A DNA stretch of 45,857 nt from Ferruginibacter sp. (lineage in GTDB: Bacteria > Bacteroidota > Bacteroidia > Chitinophagales > Chitinophagaceae), in NCBI GenBank assembly GCA_017988335.1, contig JAGNRZ010000004.1:1-45857 (forward strand). Reading direction: 5' to 3'. The position numbers and the translations under genes are program-made. The notes beneath the pieces are model-generated. The model ran no database searches and was not told the origin of the DNA. It worked only from the letters and a program-made list of their open reading frames with translations. Shown here one piece after another: positions 1 through 8,294 of this stretch (its first letter is position 1; every line of letters begins with the position of its first letter).

Positions 1-1055
1 ATACAGCTTGGTGTAATAAAGAAAATATTTACATTTATTATCGTCTTAATAAAAATGATGAGTGGATTCCCTTAGAAGCAAATGCCGAAAACTCAATACG
101 GCTTAGCAATTTACCGGCTGGTAGTTATCAATTAGAAATTAAAAAGGTTAATGGATTTGGCATAAATAATACCTCTTACAAAACTTTAGCATTTACTATT
201 GCTATGCCATGGTATAAAAAATGGTGGTTTTTTGTTTTACTTGCAATTATATTGCTTTCAATTTTTTATGCCATTTACAAAGTAAGAACAAGAAACCTTG
301 TCCGCAAACAACTTAAGTTAGAAAAACTTGTAACTAAAAAAACTATTGAACTTCAAGAAAAAAACAGCGAACTGGAAAAAAACAATACCATTAATAATCG
401 TTTAATATCTATTATTAGCCACGACATTGTTACGCCGCTAAAATTTTTAAATGTTACTGGCAAAAATTTATTGGAGAAAAAAGCATTAATGAGTGAAGAA
501 CTTAAGGATGAAATGGTAAAAGAAATTACTACCACATCTAAAGAGCTACAACTTTTATCTACCAATATTTTAAACTGGATAAAGTATCAAAACGAAAACA
601 GGCGATTGGTAAAAGAAGAATTTAATGTAAACGAACTGGTAACACAAGTTTTTGGTGTATTACAATCTTTAGCTCATCAAAAAAACATAATGCTTATTAA
701 TACTATTGATAGCAACCTTGTTATTACACAATATCATGAGCCGCTAAAAATTTTGATATACAATTTAGTTACCAACGCTATTAACTTTTCTGACAAAGGA
801 AATATAACTGTTAGCAATTTTAATAAAGATGGCAACACCATTATTACAGTATCCGACGAGGGTGTGGGCATGACTGCCGAACAAATTAACAACATTATGG
901 CCGATCAAATTATTGTATCATCTGCCAATATTGATAATAAAAAAGGGCATGGCCTTGGCTACCTTATTATTAAAGATTTATTAAAAATGATGGATGCTAA
1001 AATAATGATTGAGAGTACTAAGAATAAAGGAACTATTGTTAGTTTACGATTTTAA
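1..1055 (+). CDS. Sensor histidine kinase, C-terminal part (Y_Y_Y domain, TM, HisKA, HATPase)
   Basis: The reading frame is open from the left edge, so the gene is 5'-truncated by the window. The first ~65 codons read as the end of a Y_Y_Y-type beta-sandwich (including LPAGSYQLEIK), which in this family normally follows a periplasmic two-component-regulator beta-propeller. One membrane helix follows (near bases 220-270), then a coiled coil, a HisKA domain with phospho-acceptor His in IISHDIVTP, and a HATPase domain with N box (NLVTNAIN), G1 (DEGVG) and G2 (GHGLG). No receiver or DNA-binding domain follows the kinase, so it is not a one-protein hybrid system. Its 3' end overlaps the convergent response-regulator gene by 12 bp. 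Ligand unknown. The domain assignment is firm; pairing with the convergent regulator is only suggested by proximity. Confidence 0.9.
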   Translation, partial: TAWCNKENIYIYYRLNKNDEWIPLEANAENSIRLSNLPAGSYQLEIKKVNGFGINNTSYKTLAFTIAMPWYKKWWFFVLLAIILLSIFYAIYKVRTRNLVRKQLKLEKLVTKKTIELQEKNSELEKNNTINNRLISIISHDIVTPLKFLNVTGKNLLEKKALMSEELKDEMVKEITTTSKELQLLSTNILNWIKYQNENRRLVKEEFNVNELVTQVFGVLQSLAHQKNIMLINTIDSNLVITQYHEPLKILIYNLVTNAINFSDKGNITVSNFNKDGNTIITVSDEGVGMTAEQINNIMADQIIVSSANIDNKKGHGLGYLIIKDLLKMMDAKIMIESTKNKGTIVSLRF

Positions 1056-1418
1056 TAATTCAGCAATATCCTTAACTAAATCTCTTGTACTAAAAGGTTT
1101 TTTTATGTAGAGAGATGCTCCAAGGTCGTAGCCTTTTTTAATATCTGCCTCCTTAGTTTTTGCACTCATAAAAACCACTTTACATGTATTTAATACTGCC
1201 GATTTTTTAATAATCTTACAAATTTCATACCCATCAACATCTGGCATCATAATGTCTAGCAACACTACATGAGGCACATGGGTATTAAGTAATGCTAGGG
1301 CTTCTGTACCATTTCTAGCCACTATTACATCGTATCCATTTTTTTTCATTAAGTACTCTAACGACATTAATATGTAAGGGTCGTCATCTACCACCAATAT
1401 TTTATTGGCCTTGTTCAT
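1044..1418 (-). CDS. Single-domain response regulator (CheY-like receiver)
   Basis: A 124-residue stand-alone receiver domain. The acidic pocket D11-D13, phospho-acceptor Asp55 (VVLLDIMMPD), Ser85 in FMSAK and Lys107 before Pro (IKKPF) are all present, so it should be phosphorylatable. It has no output domain, so it must act by protein contact or as a phosphorelay intermediate. It starts 9 bp after the symporter-kinase gene on the same strand and is probably co-transcribed with it, which makes that kinase the likely phosphodonor. Its 3' end overlaps the convergent sensor kinase gene. Confidence 0.92.
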   Translation of the reverse strand: MNKANKILVVDDDPYILMSLEYLMKKNGYDVIVARNGTEALALLNTHVPHVVLLDIMMPDVDGYEICKIIKKSAVLNTCKVVFMSAKTKEADIKKGYDLGASLYIKKPFSTRDLVKDIAELLKS

Positions 1419-1427
1419 ATTTTAATA

Positions 1428-4133
1428 TCAATTTAAAGGCAAAGTAAATACAAATTTTGCACCTTTACCCAACTTACTTTCTACCCAAATTTTACCTTCA
1501 TGCAAATCAACTATTTTTTTGCAAATAGCTAAGCCTAAGCCACTACCTTCTGGTTTTCGCAATGTTTGATTTTGAGCTTGAAAAAATTTATCAAAAATTA
1601 ATTCGTTTAACCCCGGCTCTATCCCTTTACCATTATCCTTAACCCATATTTCAATTTCGTTTTCTGTGCTATATAGCGATACTTGCACCACCTCATTTTC
1701 TGGCGAAAATTTTATAGAGTTAGATAATAGGTTATTAAAAACTTGTTGTATCAAATCTCTATCGCATTGCACAATAAAAACGGTGTCTGGTATTTTGGTA
1801 GTAAGCGTAATATTTTTTTCATTTGCCAAGGGCATTACAGAATTAATAGCCTCTGCAACTAGCGTATTTAATTGCACTGCTGTTTTATTAAGTAGCTGCC
1901 TACCGCTTTCATATTTTTCTAAATTTAAAACCTGTGTTATTAAGTGACTTAGCCTTTCTGTTTCTTTAATTATACCATTCAAAAATTCTTGCCTTTGTTC
2001 TATTGGCATATCTTCATTATCATGTACAATTTCCGACAATGCTCTTATAGATGTAATAGGAGTACGTAACTCATGTGTTACCGTGTACAAAAATTCATCT
2101 TTGGTTTTATCCATATTTTGCAGCTGTTCATTAGCCAATAGCAATTCATTTGTCGCTTTTTGCAGTTCCGATGATTTTTTTCTTAACTCTCTATTAAATT
2201 CTATCATTTGCTGCGACTCTCTTAGAATGCTCAATACTTCACTAATTTTTAACTCTTCTTCTTTTGTAACACTAGCAACCATAATACGGGCAGAGGCTGA
2301 GCCGATAACTCCTGCTAAAATATTTTCTGAAAAATTTACCAATTTGGGATCGGCTCTGTTATTATCTAACGATATTTTATTTCTGGCAGCATAACTCGTT
2401 ATTAACTTATTTGCTCTTTCTTTTCCTAAAAATGTTTCAAGTAAGGAATTTAAATCTGGCAAATAAGCTGTTCCTTTCCATATAGCACTTGTATCTGTAT
2501 TGCCAGAGTGTTTATAAATATCTACAAATATTTCTGCTTGATAAATTTCTTGATCGTTACGTTTACTATAATACGATATTGCTATAAAAACAACCACATT
2601 AAAAAATAAACTCCAAAATGCTGAATGCACAATGGAATCCATGCCTTCCATGCCTAATAAAGACATTGGTTTTAACCACCACTGTCCAAACAGTCCATCG
2701 TTTATAATATTTTTACTAATGATGCCTGCACTAGCTAATGATGGTACTACTAAAGTAAAAAACCATATCACAAAGCCTGTACAAATGGCTGCCATTGCCC
2801 CAGTTTTAGATGCCCTTTTCCAATATATACCGCCGATTGCGGCAGGTGCAAATTGTGCAACCGCTACAAAAGAAACTAATCCTATAGATACCAATGAAAA
2901 ATTTTTAGCAATAGTTTTATCATACAAATAAGCTAATGTTAAAATAATAACAATACTTATCCGCCTTATTGTAATTATAGATTTTGAAATGTTTTCATCT
3001 GCTAATGGTTTAAAGTTTTTAGCAGATAATAATGCAGGCATTACAATATTATTGCTCATCATAGTACTTAGCGCTATTGTTTCTACAATAATCATACTTG
3101 TTGCAGCAGAAAATCCTCCAATAAATACAAGTAGGCTTAACCAATTTTGATTAAAATGTAATGGCAAGGCTAGTACAAACGTATCGGCATCTACATTTGC
3201 ATTTGTAAAAATTAATTTGCCTCCAATAGCAATTGGTAATACAAAAATATTTATCAATAATAAATAGGTGGGAAACACCCAACTGGCTTTTTTTAAATGG
3301 CTTTCATGCACATTTTCAACAACACTAACTTGAAATTGGCGTGGCAAAAAAACTACTGCCAACATAGATATTATTATTAATCCAAACCAAGTGGCAAAAG
3401 AAGTTTTATCACCAATTGTAAATAAATTTTTAAGTGCATCTACCTCCATAGCTCTTGAAAATATATCACCAAATCCATTAAAAATACCATACACAACAAA
3501 TATACCTGCTGCTACAAATGCAATAAGTTTAATGATGGATTCAAATGCAATTGCTGCCACTAAGCCTTCATGTTTTTCGGAAGCATCTACCGATCTTGTA
3601 CCAAATAAAATAATGAATACAACTAATATTAGTGTGATGTAAAATGTGTTGTCTTTATAAATATTGGTAAGCTCTTGCTGTACTTGCAATCCATTTGTTA
3701 ATACATACAAGCTGTTAGATATTGCCTTTAACTGTAAAGCAATATAGGGTATAATGCCAAGCACACACAACACGGTAACTACTACTGCAATTGAAAAGTT
3801 TTTTCCGTATCGGGTACTAATTAAATCGGCGATACTATTTATACGTTGTGTTTTAGCAATTCTAATTAATTTTTGCAAAACAGGTAAAAATAAAGCGGCA
3901 GCAATGGTTGGCCCTAAATAAATGGCCATAAATTCAATACCATTAGTACTAGCTCTACCAACACTACCATAATACGTCCAAGCAGTACAATACACTGCCA
4001 GAGATAGTGCATATATATAGCCATTGTTAATTATGCTTTTGCCTTTTTTTAATTTTACTTCGGCATAATATGCAACACCAAAAAGTAAAATTAAATAGGT
4101 AAGTGCTGTAACTATTGCAAAAACATTATTCAT
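1428..4133 (-). CDS. Sodium/solute symporter-histidine kinase fusion (CbrA-like)
   Basis: A 901-residue membrane protein. Residues 1 to ~510 form a multi-pass sodium:solute symporter (SSSF) domain, with typical segments such as YCTAWTYYGSVGRAS, FLPRQFQVSVVENV and GGFSAATSMIIVE. A coiled-coil linker follows, then HisKA with His687 (TVTHELRTP) and a HATPase domain (NNLLSNSIKF, DNGKGIEPG, GSGLGLAICKKIV). In known members of this architecture, such as CbrA, the transporter part couples solute passage or sensing to the kinase; the solute here is not readable. The start overlaps the upstream small membrane gene by 8 bp and the response regulator follows after 9 bp, so the three form an operon. Beside porin, MFS and acs genes, a carboxylate or amino-acid signal is a reasonable guess. 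Confidence 0.9.
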   Translation of the reverse strand: MNNVFAIVTALTYLILLFGVAYYAEVKLKKGKSIINNGYIYALSLAVYCTAWTYYGSVGRASTNGIEFMAIYLGPTIAAALFLPVLQKLIRIAKTQRINSIADLISTRYGKNFSIAVVVTVLCVLGIIPYIALQLKAISNSLYVLTNGLQVQQELTNIYKDNTFYITLILVVFIILFGTRSVDASEKHEGLVAAIAFESIIKLIAFVAAGIFVVYGIFNGFGDIFSRAMEVDALKNLFTIGDKTSFATWFGLIIISMLAVVFLPRQFQVSVVENVHESHLKKASWVFPTYLLLINIFVLPIAIGGKLIFTNANVDADTFVLALPLHFNQNWLSLLVFIGGFSAATSMIIVETIALSTMMSNNIVMPALLSAKNFKPLADENISKSIITIRRISIVIILTLAYLYDKTIAKNFSLVSIGLVSFVAVAQFAPAAIGGIYWKRASKTGAMAAICTGFVIWFFTLVVPSLASAGIISKNIINDGLFGQWWLKPMSLLGMEGMDSIVHSAFWSLFFNVVVFIAISYYSKRNDQEIYQAEIFVDIYKHSGNTDTSAIWKGTAYLPDLNSLLETFLGKERANKLITSYAARNKISLDNNRADPKLVNFSENILAGVIGSASARIMVASVTKEEELKISEVLSILRESQQMIEFNRELRKKSSELQKATNELLLANEQLQNMDKTKDEFLYTVTHELRTPITSIRALSEIVHDNEDMPIEQRQEFLNGIIKETERLSHLITQVLNLEKYESGRQLLNKTAVQLNTLVAEAINSVMPLANEKNITLTTKIPDTVFIVQCDRDLIQQVFNNLLSNSIKFSPENEVVQVSLYSTENEIEIWVKDNGKGIEPGLNELIFDKFFQAQNQTLRKPEGSGLGLAICKKIVDLHEGKIWVESKLGKGAKFVFTLPLN

Positions 4134-4335
4134 CTGTATTGTTTTTTTTATTGGTTACAATAGTATATATAACAAGTACAGATAAAAACCATACAAGAAA
4201 AATGTAAAAAAATAATACTGGCACACCAAAAACCATATGCAGTTTATTTGCAATTGATATAAGCGGATAGCTTATAAGTGCTAGCAATAATACGCTAAAC
4301 AATATTAGTTTTTGGTTTTGCAGTTTTCCTCTCAT
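4126..4335 (-). CDS. Small two-TM membrane protein upstream of symporter-kinase
   Basis: A 69-residue protein with two membrane helices (around LILFSVLLLALISYPLISI and VLFFYIFLVWFLSVLVIYTI), starting at the ATG at 4335. A GTG farther up would add six residues but lies inside a terminator hairpin. Proteins of this size often sit directly before SSS-type symporter genes in Bacteroidota and resemble the small symporter subunits (DUF3311/DUF4212-like), but I cannot confirm the family from sequence alone. The 8-bp overlap with the symporter-kinase gene suggests translational coupling and a shared complex. Confidence 0.75.
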   Translation of the reverse strand: MRGKLQNQKLILFSVLLLALISYPLISIANKLHMVFGVPVLFFYIFLVWFLSVLVIYTIVTNKKNNTDE

Positions 4336-4338
4336 AAT

Positions 4339-4384
4339 AAAAAAAGATAACACAGAAATGCAATAAGCAAATCTATGTTATCTT
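4339..4384 (-). terminator. Strong intrinsic terminator or attenuator hairpin
   Basis: Bases 4344-4384 form a long hairpin: a 13-bp outer stem (arms 4344-4356 and 4372-4384), a 2x2 internal loop, an inner TGC/GCA stem and a 5-nt loop. In minus-strand RNA the one imperfect outer pair is a G-U wobble, whereas the plus-strand RNA would have a C-A mismatch, so the structure favours minus-strand transcription. A run of seven Us (4345 down to 4339) follows. It lies after the DUF6814-like gene and ends only 3-4 nt before the ATG at 4335. Confidence 0.8.
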
Positions 4385-4425
4385 AACTAAAAACAAATCT
4401 ATGGCTTGGTTTTCCAGTATTTTTT

Positions 4426-4662
4426 TTATCCCTCAGTTCTATCGTACTCTCCTTTTAAAGCGTAATAGCCAAAAGTTAGTAACGACCCTACAATTATTGG
4501 TGTAAGTATTATTAATACTATTATACCAAACACCATATCGCTTTGGTTTCCTTTTAAGCCAGATGTAAATTTTGGCAATCCAATAGATGTAATGCTAAAA
4601 TATCCAGCGGCTGCACCAAGGGCTAACCAAATAATTCCTGTAATTCTTCTTAACTGATTCAT
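4426..4662 (-). CDS. DUF6814-like small membrane protein
   Basis: A 78-residue protein with two membrane helices (IIWLALGAAAGYFSI and MVFGIIVLIILTPIIVGSLLTFGYYALKGEY). The ending FGYYALKGEYDR and the overall layout match the DUF6814 family as I remember it, a small Bacteroidota membrane protein usually found next to MFS transporters. It lies 22 bp after the MFS gene on the same strand and is followed by a terminator hairpin, so it is probably the last gene of the porin-MFS operon. An accessory role for the transporter is an inference. Confidence 0.78.
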   Translation of the reverse strand: MNQLRRITGIIWLALGAAAGYFSITSIGLPKFTSGLKGNQSDMVFGIIVLIILTPIIVGSLLTFGYYALKGEYDRTEG

Positions 4663-4684
4663 ATAAAATAGTTTAAAATATTAA

Positions 4685-6229
4685 TTAATCATGTACTGTT
4701 TTATCTCTGCCATTAATAAACAGCAAACCTATAACAAAACAAACGCTTGCAATAATAATTGGATACCAAATACCTTGCAAATACCAATCGGCATTAGCTG
4801 GAGTAGCTCCTGTACCTTTTGATGTAGTAGTTAAATATGCTGCCACAGCAGGCATTAAACCACCAAATACTCCATTACCTATATGATAAGGTAAACTCAT
4901 AGAAGTGTATCTTATTTTGGTAGGGAACATTTCAACTAAGAATGCTGCTATAGGTCCGTAAACCATTGTTACAAAAATTACTTGTACAAAAATTAAAAGA
5001 ACAAGCTTCCAAAAATCGCCACTTGTAATTTTACTTGCAGCAGTTACTTTTGGTTTTGGTGCTTCTTTTGATTTATCTGCCAATACAGTTACAATTTTCT
5101 TTTCGTCGAACACTGTACCATCGGTAAACTCTTTATGCGTTTTTGTAGTCACTAAAGAGTCCATCGGATTTTTTTTGTCTGCTTCTGTTGTAGTGTTTAC
5201 AGTTGTTTTTTCAGCTATTTCTGTTCTGTGGGCATTAGTTGCCGTGTTATACATCGACTTATAAATAGGAAAATAACTTAGTATAGCTATTAACATACCT
5301 GCCAACATTATTGGCTTACGACCAATTTTATCACTTAGCCATCCAAACACTACAAAAAATGGTGTACCAAATACAAATGCCCAAGTCATTATTTCTTCTA
5401 CTTGCAAGCCATCTACTTTACAATCTCCTTTTAAAAAGTTCATTGCATAGTAATGTCCTGTGTACCAAATAACACCTTGCCCCATAGTAGCACCTAATAA
5501 GGCCAGCAAAACAAATTTAAAATTGTATCTATTACCAAAACTTTCTTTTAATGGATTGGTAGATATTTTACCCTCTGCTTTTGCTTTTGAAAACAAAGGC
5601 GACTCACTCATTTTTCTACGTATTAAATACGATACACCTACCATTAAAATTGATACCCAAAATGGCACTCTCCAACCCCAATCGTTAAACGCAGCATCAC
5701 CCAACGCTTTTTTAGTAATCATAATTACTATTAGCGAAATAAATAAACCTAAGGTAGCCGTTGTTTGAATCCAGCTTGTCCAAAATCCCCTTCTGTCTGC
5801 TGGCGAATGTTCGGCAACATAAGTAGCGGCTCCACCATATTCGCCTCCTAATGCTAAACCTTGCAATAATCTTAAAATAAGTACAAGTACAGGTGCTAAA
5901 AACCCAATTTTTTCGTAGCTGGGAATACAACCAATAAGAAAAGTAGCACCACCCATAATTAACAACGTCATCATAAAGGTGTACTTTCTTCCAATTAAAT
6001 CGCCTAACCTTCCAAAAAACAAAGCACCAAAAGGCCTTACCACAAAGCCTGCGGCAAACGTAGCTAAGGTTGATAAAAAGGCTGCTGTTGGATTATCTTG
6101 TGGGAAAAATTTTGTTGAGATAAGTGTAGCCAAACTTCCAAAAATGTAAAAGTCGTACCACTCTATCATTGTACCTACCGATGAGGCACCAATTACTTTG
6201 CGTATACCGCTTGATGAATTTTCACTCAT
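4685..6229 (-). CDS. MFS transporter, metabolite:H+ symporter (MHS) type
   Basis: A 514-residue inner-membrane transporter. The chosen start (ATG at 6229) gives the typical opening followed by GTMIEWYDFYIFGSLA; a longer frame would overlap the porin gene. MHS signatures are visible: RPFGALFFGRLGDLIGRKYT, LLQGLALGGEYGGAATYVAE, GWRVPFW and FGWLSDKIGRKP. Residues ~329-405 form a long hydrophilic Lys/Thr-rich loop not present in the short proteobacterial members. It sits between the porin gene (29-bp gap) and the DUF6814-like gene. MHS members carry organic acids, betaines and similar solutes; acetate or another small carboxylate is suggested here only by the neighbouring acs gene. Confidence 0.9.
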   Translation of the reverse strand: MSENSSSGIRKVIGASSVGTMIEWYDFYIFGSLATLISTKFFPQDNPTAAFLSTLATFAAGFVVRPFGALFFGRLGDLIGRKYTFMMTLLIMGGATFLIGCIPSYEKIGFLAPVLVLILRLLQGLALGGEYGGAATYVAEHSPADRRGFWTSWIQTTATLGLFISLIVIMITKKALGDAAFNDWGWRVPFWVSILMVGVSYLIRRKMSESPLFSKAKAEGKISTNPLKESFGNRYNFKFVLLALLGATMGQGVIWYTGHYYAMNFLKGDCKVDGLQVEEIMTWAFVFGTPFFVVFGWLSDKIGRKPIMLAGMLIAILSYFPIYKSMYNTATNAHRTEIAEKTTVNTTTEADKKNPMDSLVTTKTHKEFTDGTVFDEKKIVTVLADKSKEAPKPKVTAASKITSGDFWKLVLLIFVQVIFVTMVYGPIAAFLVEMFPTKIRYTSMSLPYHIGNGVFGGLMPAVAAYLTTTSKGTGATPANADWYLQGIWYPIIIASVCFVIGLLFINGRDKTVHD

Positions 6230-6258
6230 ATAAATTAGTTTTAGTTGGTTTAATAATA

Positions 6259-7653
6259 TTATAAGAAAATATGTGTTTGTAATATCCATTCACCTTTACT
6301 TCCATTTCTTACAGGGTTACCCGAAACTGTTTTGTAAACAGGTCTATTACTATGCTGTAATGTAATTTTAGCATTGTGTCCAGTAATTAAATAGTTTAAC
6401 CCTAAATCAAACTGGCCAGATGATTTACCTATTCGATCAAAGTTTTTATGCGTAAATGTTGCATAAGGCATAAAGGCTGTACCATTCTTTAATTTTGGCA
6501 GCAAGTATCCTAATTGTGTGTACCAAATAGTACCTGTACCAATTGTGGGTTGTGCATTTCCGCCACCTGCCCAGCTTGCATCTGCATTAGTACCTACTGG
6601 TTGTACTGTACCATGTAAGTTTAAAATTCCTATGTTTCGTAAGTAGTTGGTACCAAAATCGTTTTTGTAAAATACACTGTAGGCACTTATGGCTGTACCT
6701 TTCTTTTTATTAAGTGGCATATCTAAATATACATCAACTGCAAAGTTTTTTTGTGTATGCTCTTTTACTGGGCTTGTTGCAGATGCTTTACTAGCTGTAG
6801 CACCTTTGTGGCTATACCAACCAGCACCAATATTTAATACCTTTTTTGCACCTAAGTATGAACCCACAAAATATGGTAGCACATTGCTTTCTTTATCCCA
6901 TAGCATGTAATTAAAATAACCACCCGTACTCCAATGTTCATTTAAAATATTGCTGGCATTTGGGCTTGTTACCATAGCAGGTGCTACACCAAATGCAAAT
7001 GGTTTATTAGCATGTACTCTATAGTCTAATCTTCCAATTTGTCCTTTAGCATATATACCCATTTGTCTAGCAAACTGGTCTGTAGCTTCAATATTGTACC
7101 AGTTAAAAATAGGCGCATCTAGTGTCATAAAGTTTAATGTACTATTACTACTCATTCTACTAACACCATTCCAGTAATGCAAGCCAGCTCCTATATGCAG
7201 TTTAGTTGGTTTTACTGCAAATTCTGTCCATGCATCATGTATATATATTTGTGGTCGTTTACCACCTTGCCCTGTAGCGCTTGCACCAGTGCCCAATGTT
7301 CCTGCACCACCACCATTAGTAAAGCTTTGGTTATTAATTCCCCAATGGCTTACCAACATAAAACGTGGTGAAATTTGTGCCTGAACTAAAAATCTAGATC
7401 TTCTTAATGCTATGTCTGTAGCATTTTTTTGTACGTTGCCGTTTATGTCTAAGGTACCAGGATTGTTGTTGGTATGAGTGGCCCATATTTGATGCCATGT
7501 AATTAGACGAATAAATTTTTGTCCTTTGTCGTCTAATTTTAATACCATTGGTTTGTAACTGTAATCAACCCCAGTAACAGGGTTTACTTGTTGTGCATAT
7601 ACAAGTATGGCAAAAAAATTACCACACATAAATGCAATCGTTTTTTTAAGCAT
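6259..7653 (-). CDS. Outer-membrane porin
   Basis: A 464-residue secreted beta-barrel protein. The ATG at 7653 is preferred over a TTG two codons upstream. The signal peptide ends YAQ and predicted mature residues begin with Gln. The protein is full of alternating short strands and small loops, with ALRRSRFLVQAQISPRFMLVSHWG typical in style of phosphate-selective/anion porin-like proteins of Bacteroidota (quoted region about residues 86-109). It is the first gene of the porin-MFS-DUF6814 operon, which would give an outer-membrane channel and an inner-membrane symporter for the same solute. A paired outward-pointing motif lies upstream at 7720-7745. Confidence 0.8.
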   Translation of the reverse strand: MLKKTIAFMCGNFFAILVYAQQVNPVTGVDYSYKPMVLKLDDKGQKFIRLITWHQIWATHTNNNPGTLDINGNVQKNATDIALRRSRFLVQAQISPRFMLVSHWGINNQSFTNGGGAGTLGTGASATGQGGKRPQIYIHDAWTEFAVKPTKLHIGAGLHYWNGVSRMSSNSTLNFMTLDAPIFNWYNIEATDQFARQMGIYAKGQIGRLDYRVHANKPFAFGVAPAMVTSPNASNILNEHWSTGGYFNYMLWDKESNVLPYFVGSYLGAKKVLNIGAGWYSHKGATASKASATSPVKEHTQKNFAVDVYLDMPLNKKKGTAISAYSVFYKNDFGTNYLRNIGILNLHGTVQPVGTNADASWAGGGNAQPTIGTGTIWYTQLGYLLPKLKNGTAFMPYATFTHKNFDRIGKSSGQFDLGLNYLITGHNAKITLQHSNRPVYKTVSGNPVRNGSKGEWILQTHIFL

Positions 7654-7719
7654 AAGCAAGTTGTTTTAAATTTTACTTATGCCAATATCAAAATATATTT
7701 TGGCTGTTTACTAATTACA

Positions 7720-7745
7720 ACTATACTTTTGCTAATTAGTATAGT
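7720..7745 (-). promoter_or_regulatory. Operator-like palindrome facing the porin gene
   Basis: The 26-bp site has perfect 7-bp arms, ACTATAC and GTATAGT, separated by 12 bp. Read on the minus strand it contains CTATACTAATTAGCAAAA, almost the same as the repeat found before acs (CTATACTAATTTAGCAA), and it points toward the porin operon. A TTG at 7720-7718 and a TATATTTTG at 7697-7689 on the minus strand could be a -33/-7 promoter directly below it. The site starts 2 bp beyond the stop codon of the InsA-like gene. It could instead be a terminal inverted repeat of an old IS1-type element. Confidence 0.55.
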
Positions 7746-7746
7746 T

Positions 7747-8175
7747 TTAAACATCACTTTTTCTAAATCTTTCCCATTTTATAAGCATAAATTTGTCGCC
7801 TAACTCGGTTATCATACAGCCTGCACTTTTAAGCACATCTTTATTAGCAAAAAAATCTTGTAATTCAGCATAGTTAAGCACTTTATAGGTTGGCCTATAC
7901 TCGTAATTTTTAGGTGCTTTTATGTTGTATTTTTTTACCCAGTTCATCACCGATACATGGCTTATACCCAATATCCGTTCTATCTCTCTTAATGTAACAC
8001 CTTCAATATGCAATTGCAATGCTTTTATTACATAGTAGGGATCTATGTTTTTACCATCTTTTAAAACCGTAAAAGAATAATTACATAACTTACACCTATA
8101 GCGTTGTCTATCCTTTACTATACCGCTTTTTGTTATGTCCTCACTTTCGCATTTTGGGCATGCTATTTTTTTCAT
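7747..8175 (-). CDS. InsA-like zinc-ribbon/HTH protein, probable regulator (no transposase domain)
   Basis: A 142-residue protein. Residues 1-40 are an IS1 InsA-type zinc ribbon with Cys6-x2-Cys9 and Cys28-x2-Cys31. Residues ~47-85 are a helix-turn-helix resembling the InsA N-terminal region (VTLREIERILGISHVSVMNW). The last ~55 residues are an unrecognised tail. No DDE catalytic domain (InsB) follows; the stop codon is 88 bp before the porin start. In IS1, InsA alone binds the element ends and represses transcription, so a stand-alone copy would be expected to bind DNA but not transpose. The conserved motifs on both sides of this gene (7720-7745, 8197-8232) suggest that it binds them and controls the porin operon, acs and itself. 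The regulator role is inference; the domain call is good. Confidence 0.75.
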   Translation of the reverse strand: MKKIACPKCESEDITKSGIVKDRQRYRCKLCNYSFTVLKDGKNIDPYYVIKALQLHIEGVTLREIERILGISHVSVMNWVKKYNIKAPKNYEYRPTYKVLNYAELQDFFANKDVLKSAGCMITELGDKFMLIKWERFRKSDV

Positions 8176-8196
8176 TTTGGAAAGATAAATATTAAG

Positions 8197-8232
8197 CTAT
8201 ACTAATTTAGCAAAACTATACCAATTTAGCAA
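8197..8232 (+). promoter_or_regulatory. Tandem operator-like repeats facing acs
   Basis: Two 17-bp direct repeats, CTATACTAATTTAGCAA (8197-8213) and CTATACCAATTTAGCAA (8216-8232), differ at one base and have a 19-bp period, close to two helical turns. They lie directly upstream of the acs promoter and 22 bp from the start codon of the divergent InsA-like gene, so one bound protein could act on both genes. The motif recurs in the opposite orientation at 7720-7745. Confidence 0.65.
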
Positions 8233-8242
8233 TATTTAAATA

Positions 8243-8271
8243 TTGTAGTTTTATAAGATTCTCTACTTTTA
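8243..8271 (+). promoter_or_regulatory. Probable acs promoter
   Basis: TTG at 8243-8245 and TACTTTTA at 8264-8271 are separated by 18 bp and fit the Bacteroidota -33/-7 pattern (TTG...TAnnTTTG) except for the last base. The transcript would start near 8276, leaving a short leader before the ATG at 8295. The tandem repeats at 8197-8232 would then be centred about 60 bp upstream of the transcript start, a common position for an activator. Confidence 0.5.
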
Positions 8272-8294
8272 TTGTTCAAAACAAAACGATTGCT

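Noticed and set aside
1666..1947. Open frames opposite to the symporter-kinase and other large genes
   Set aside because: Low GC DNA gives many antisense frames; these have no signal peptide, family match or spacing that would support a gene.
7720..8222. A complete small IS1-type insertion sequence
   Set aside because: The flanking motifs do pair as imperfect 26-27 bp inverted repeats, but there is no catalytic DDE domain and no matching target-site duplication, and the acs side has a tandem pair rather than one end. Kept only as an alternative to the operator reading.
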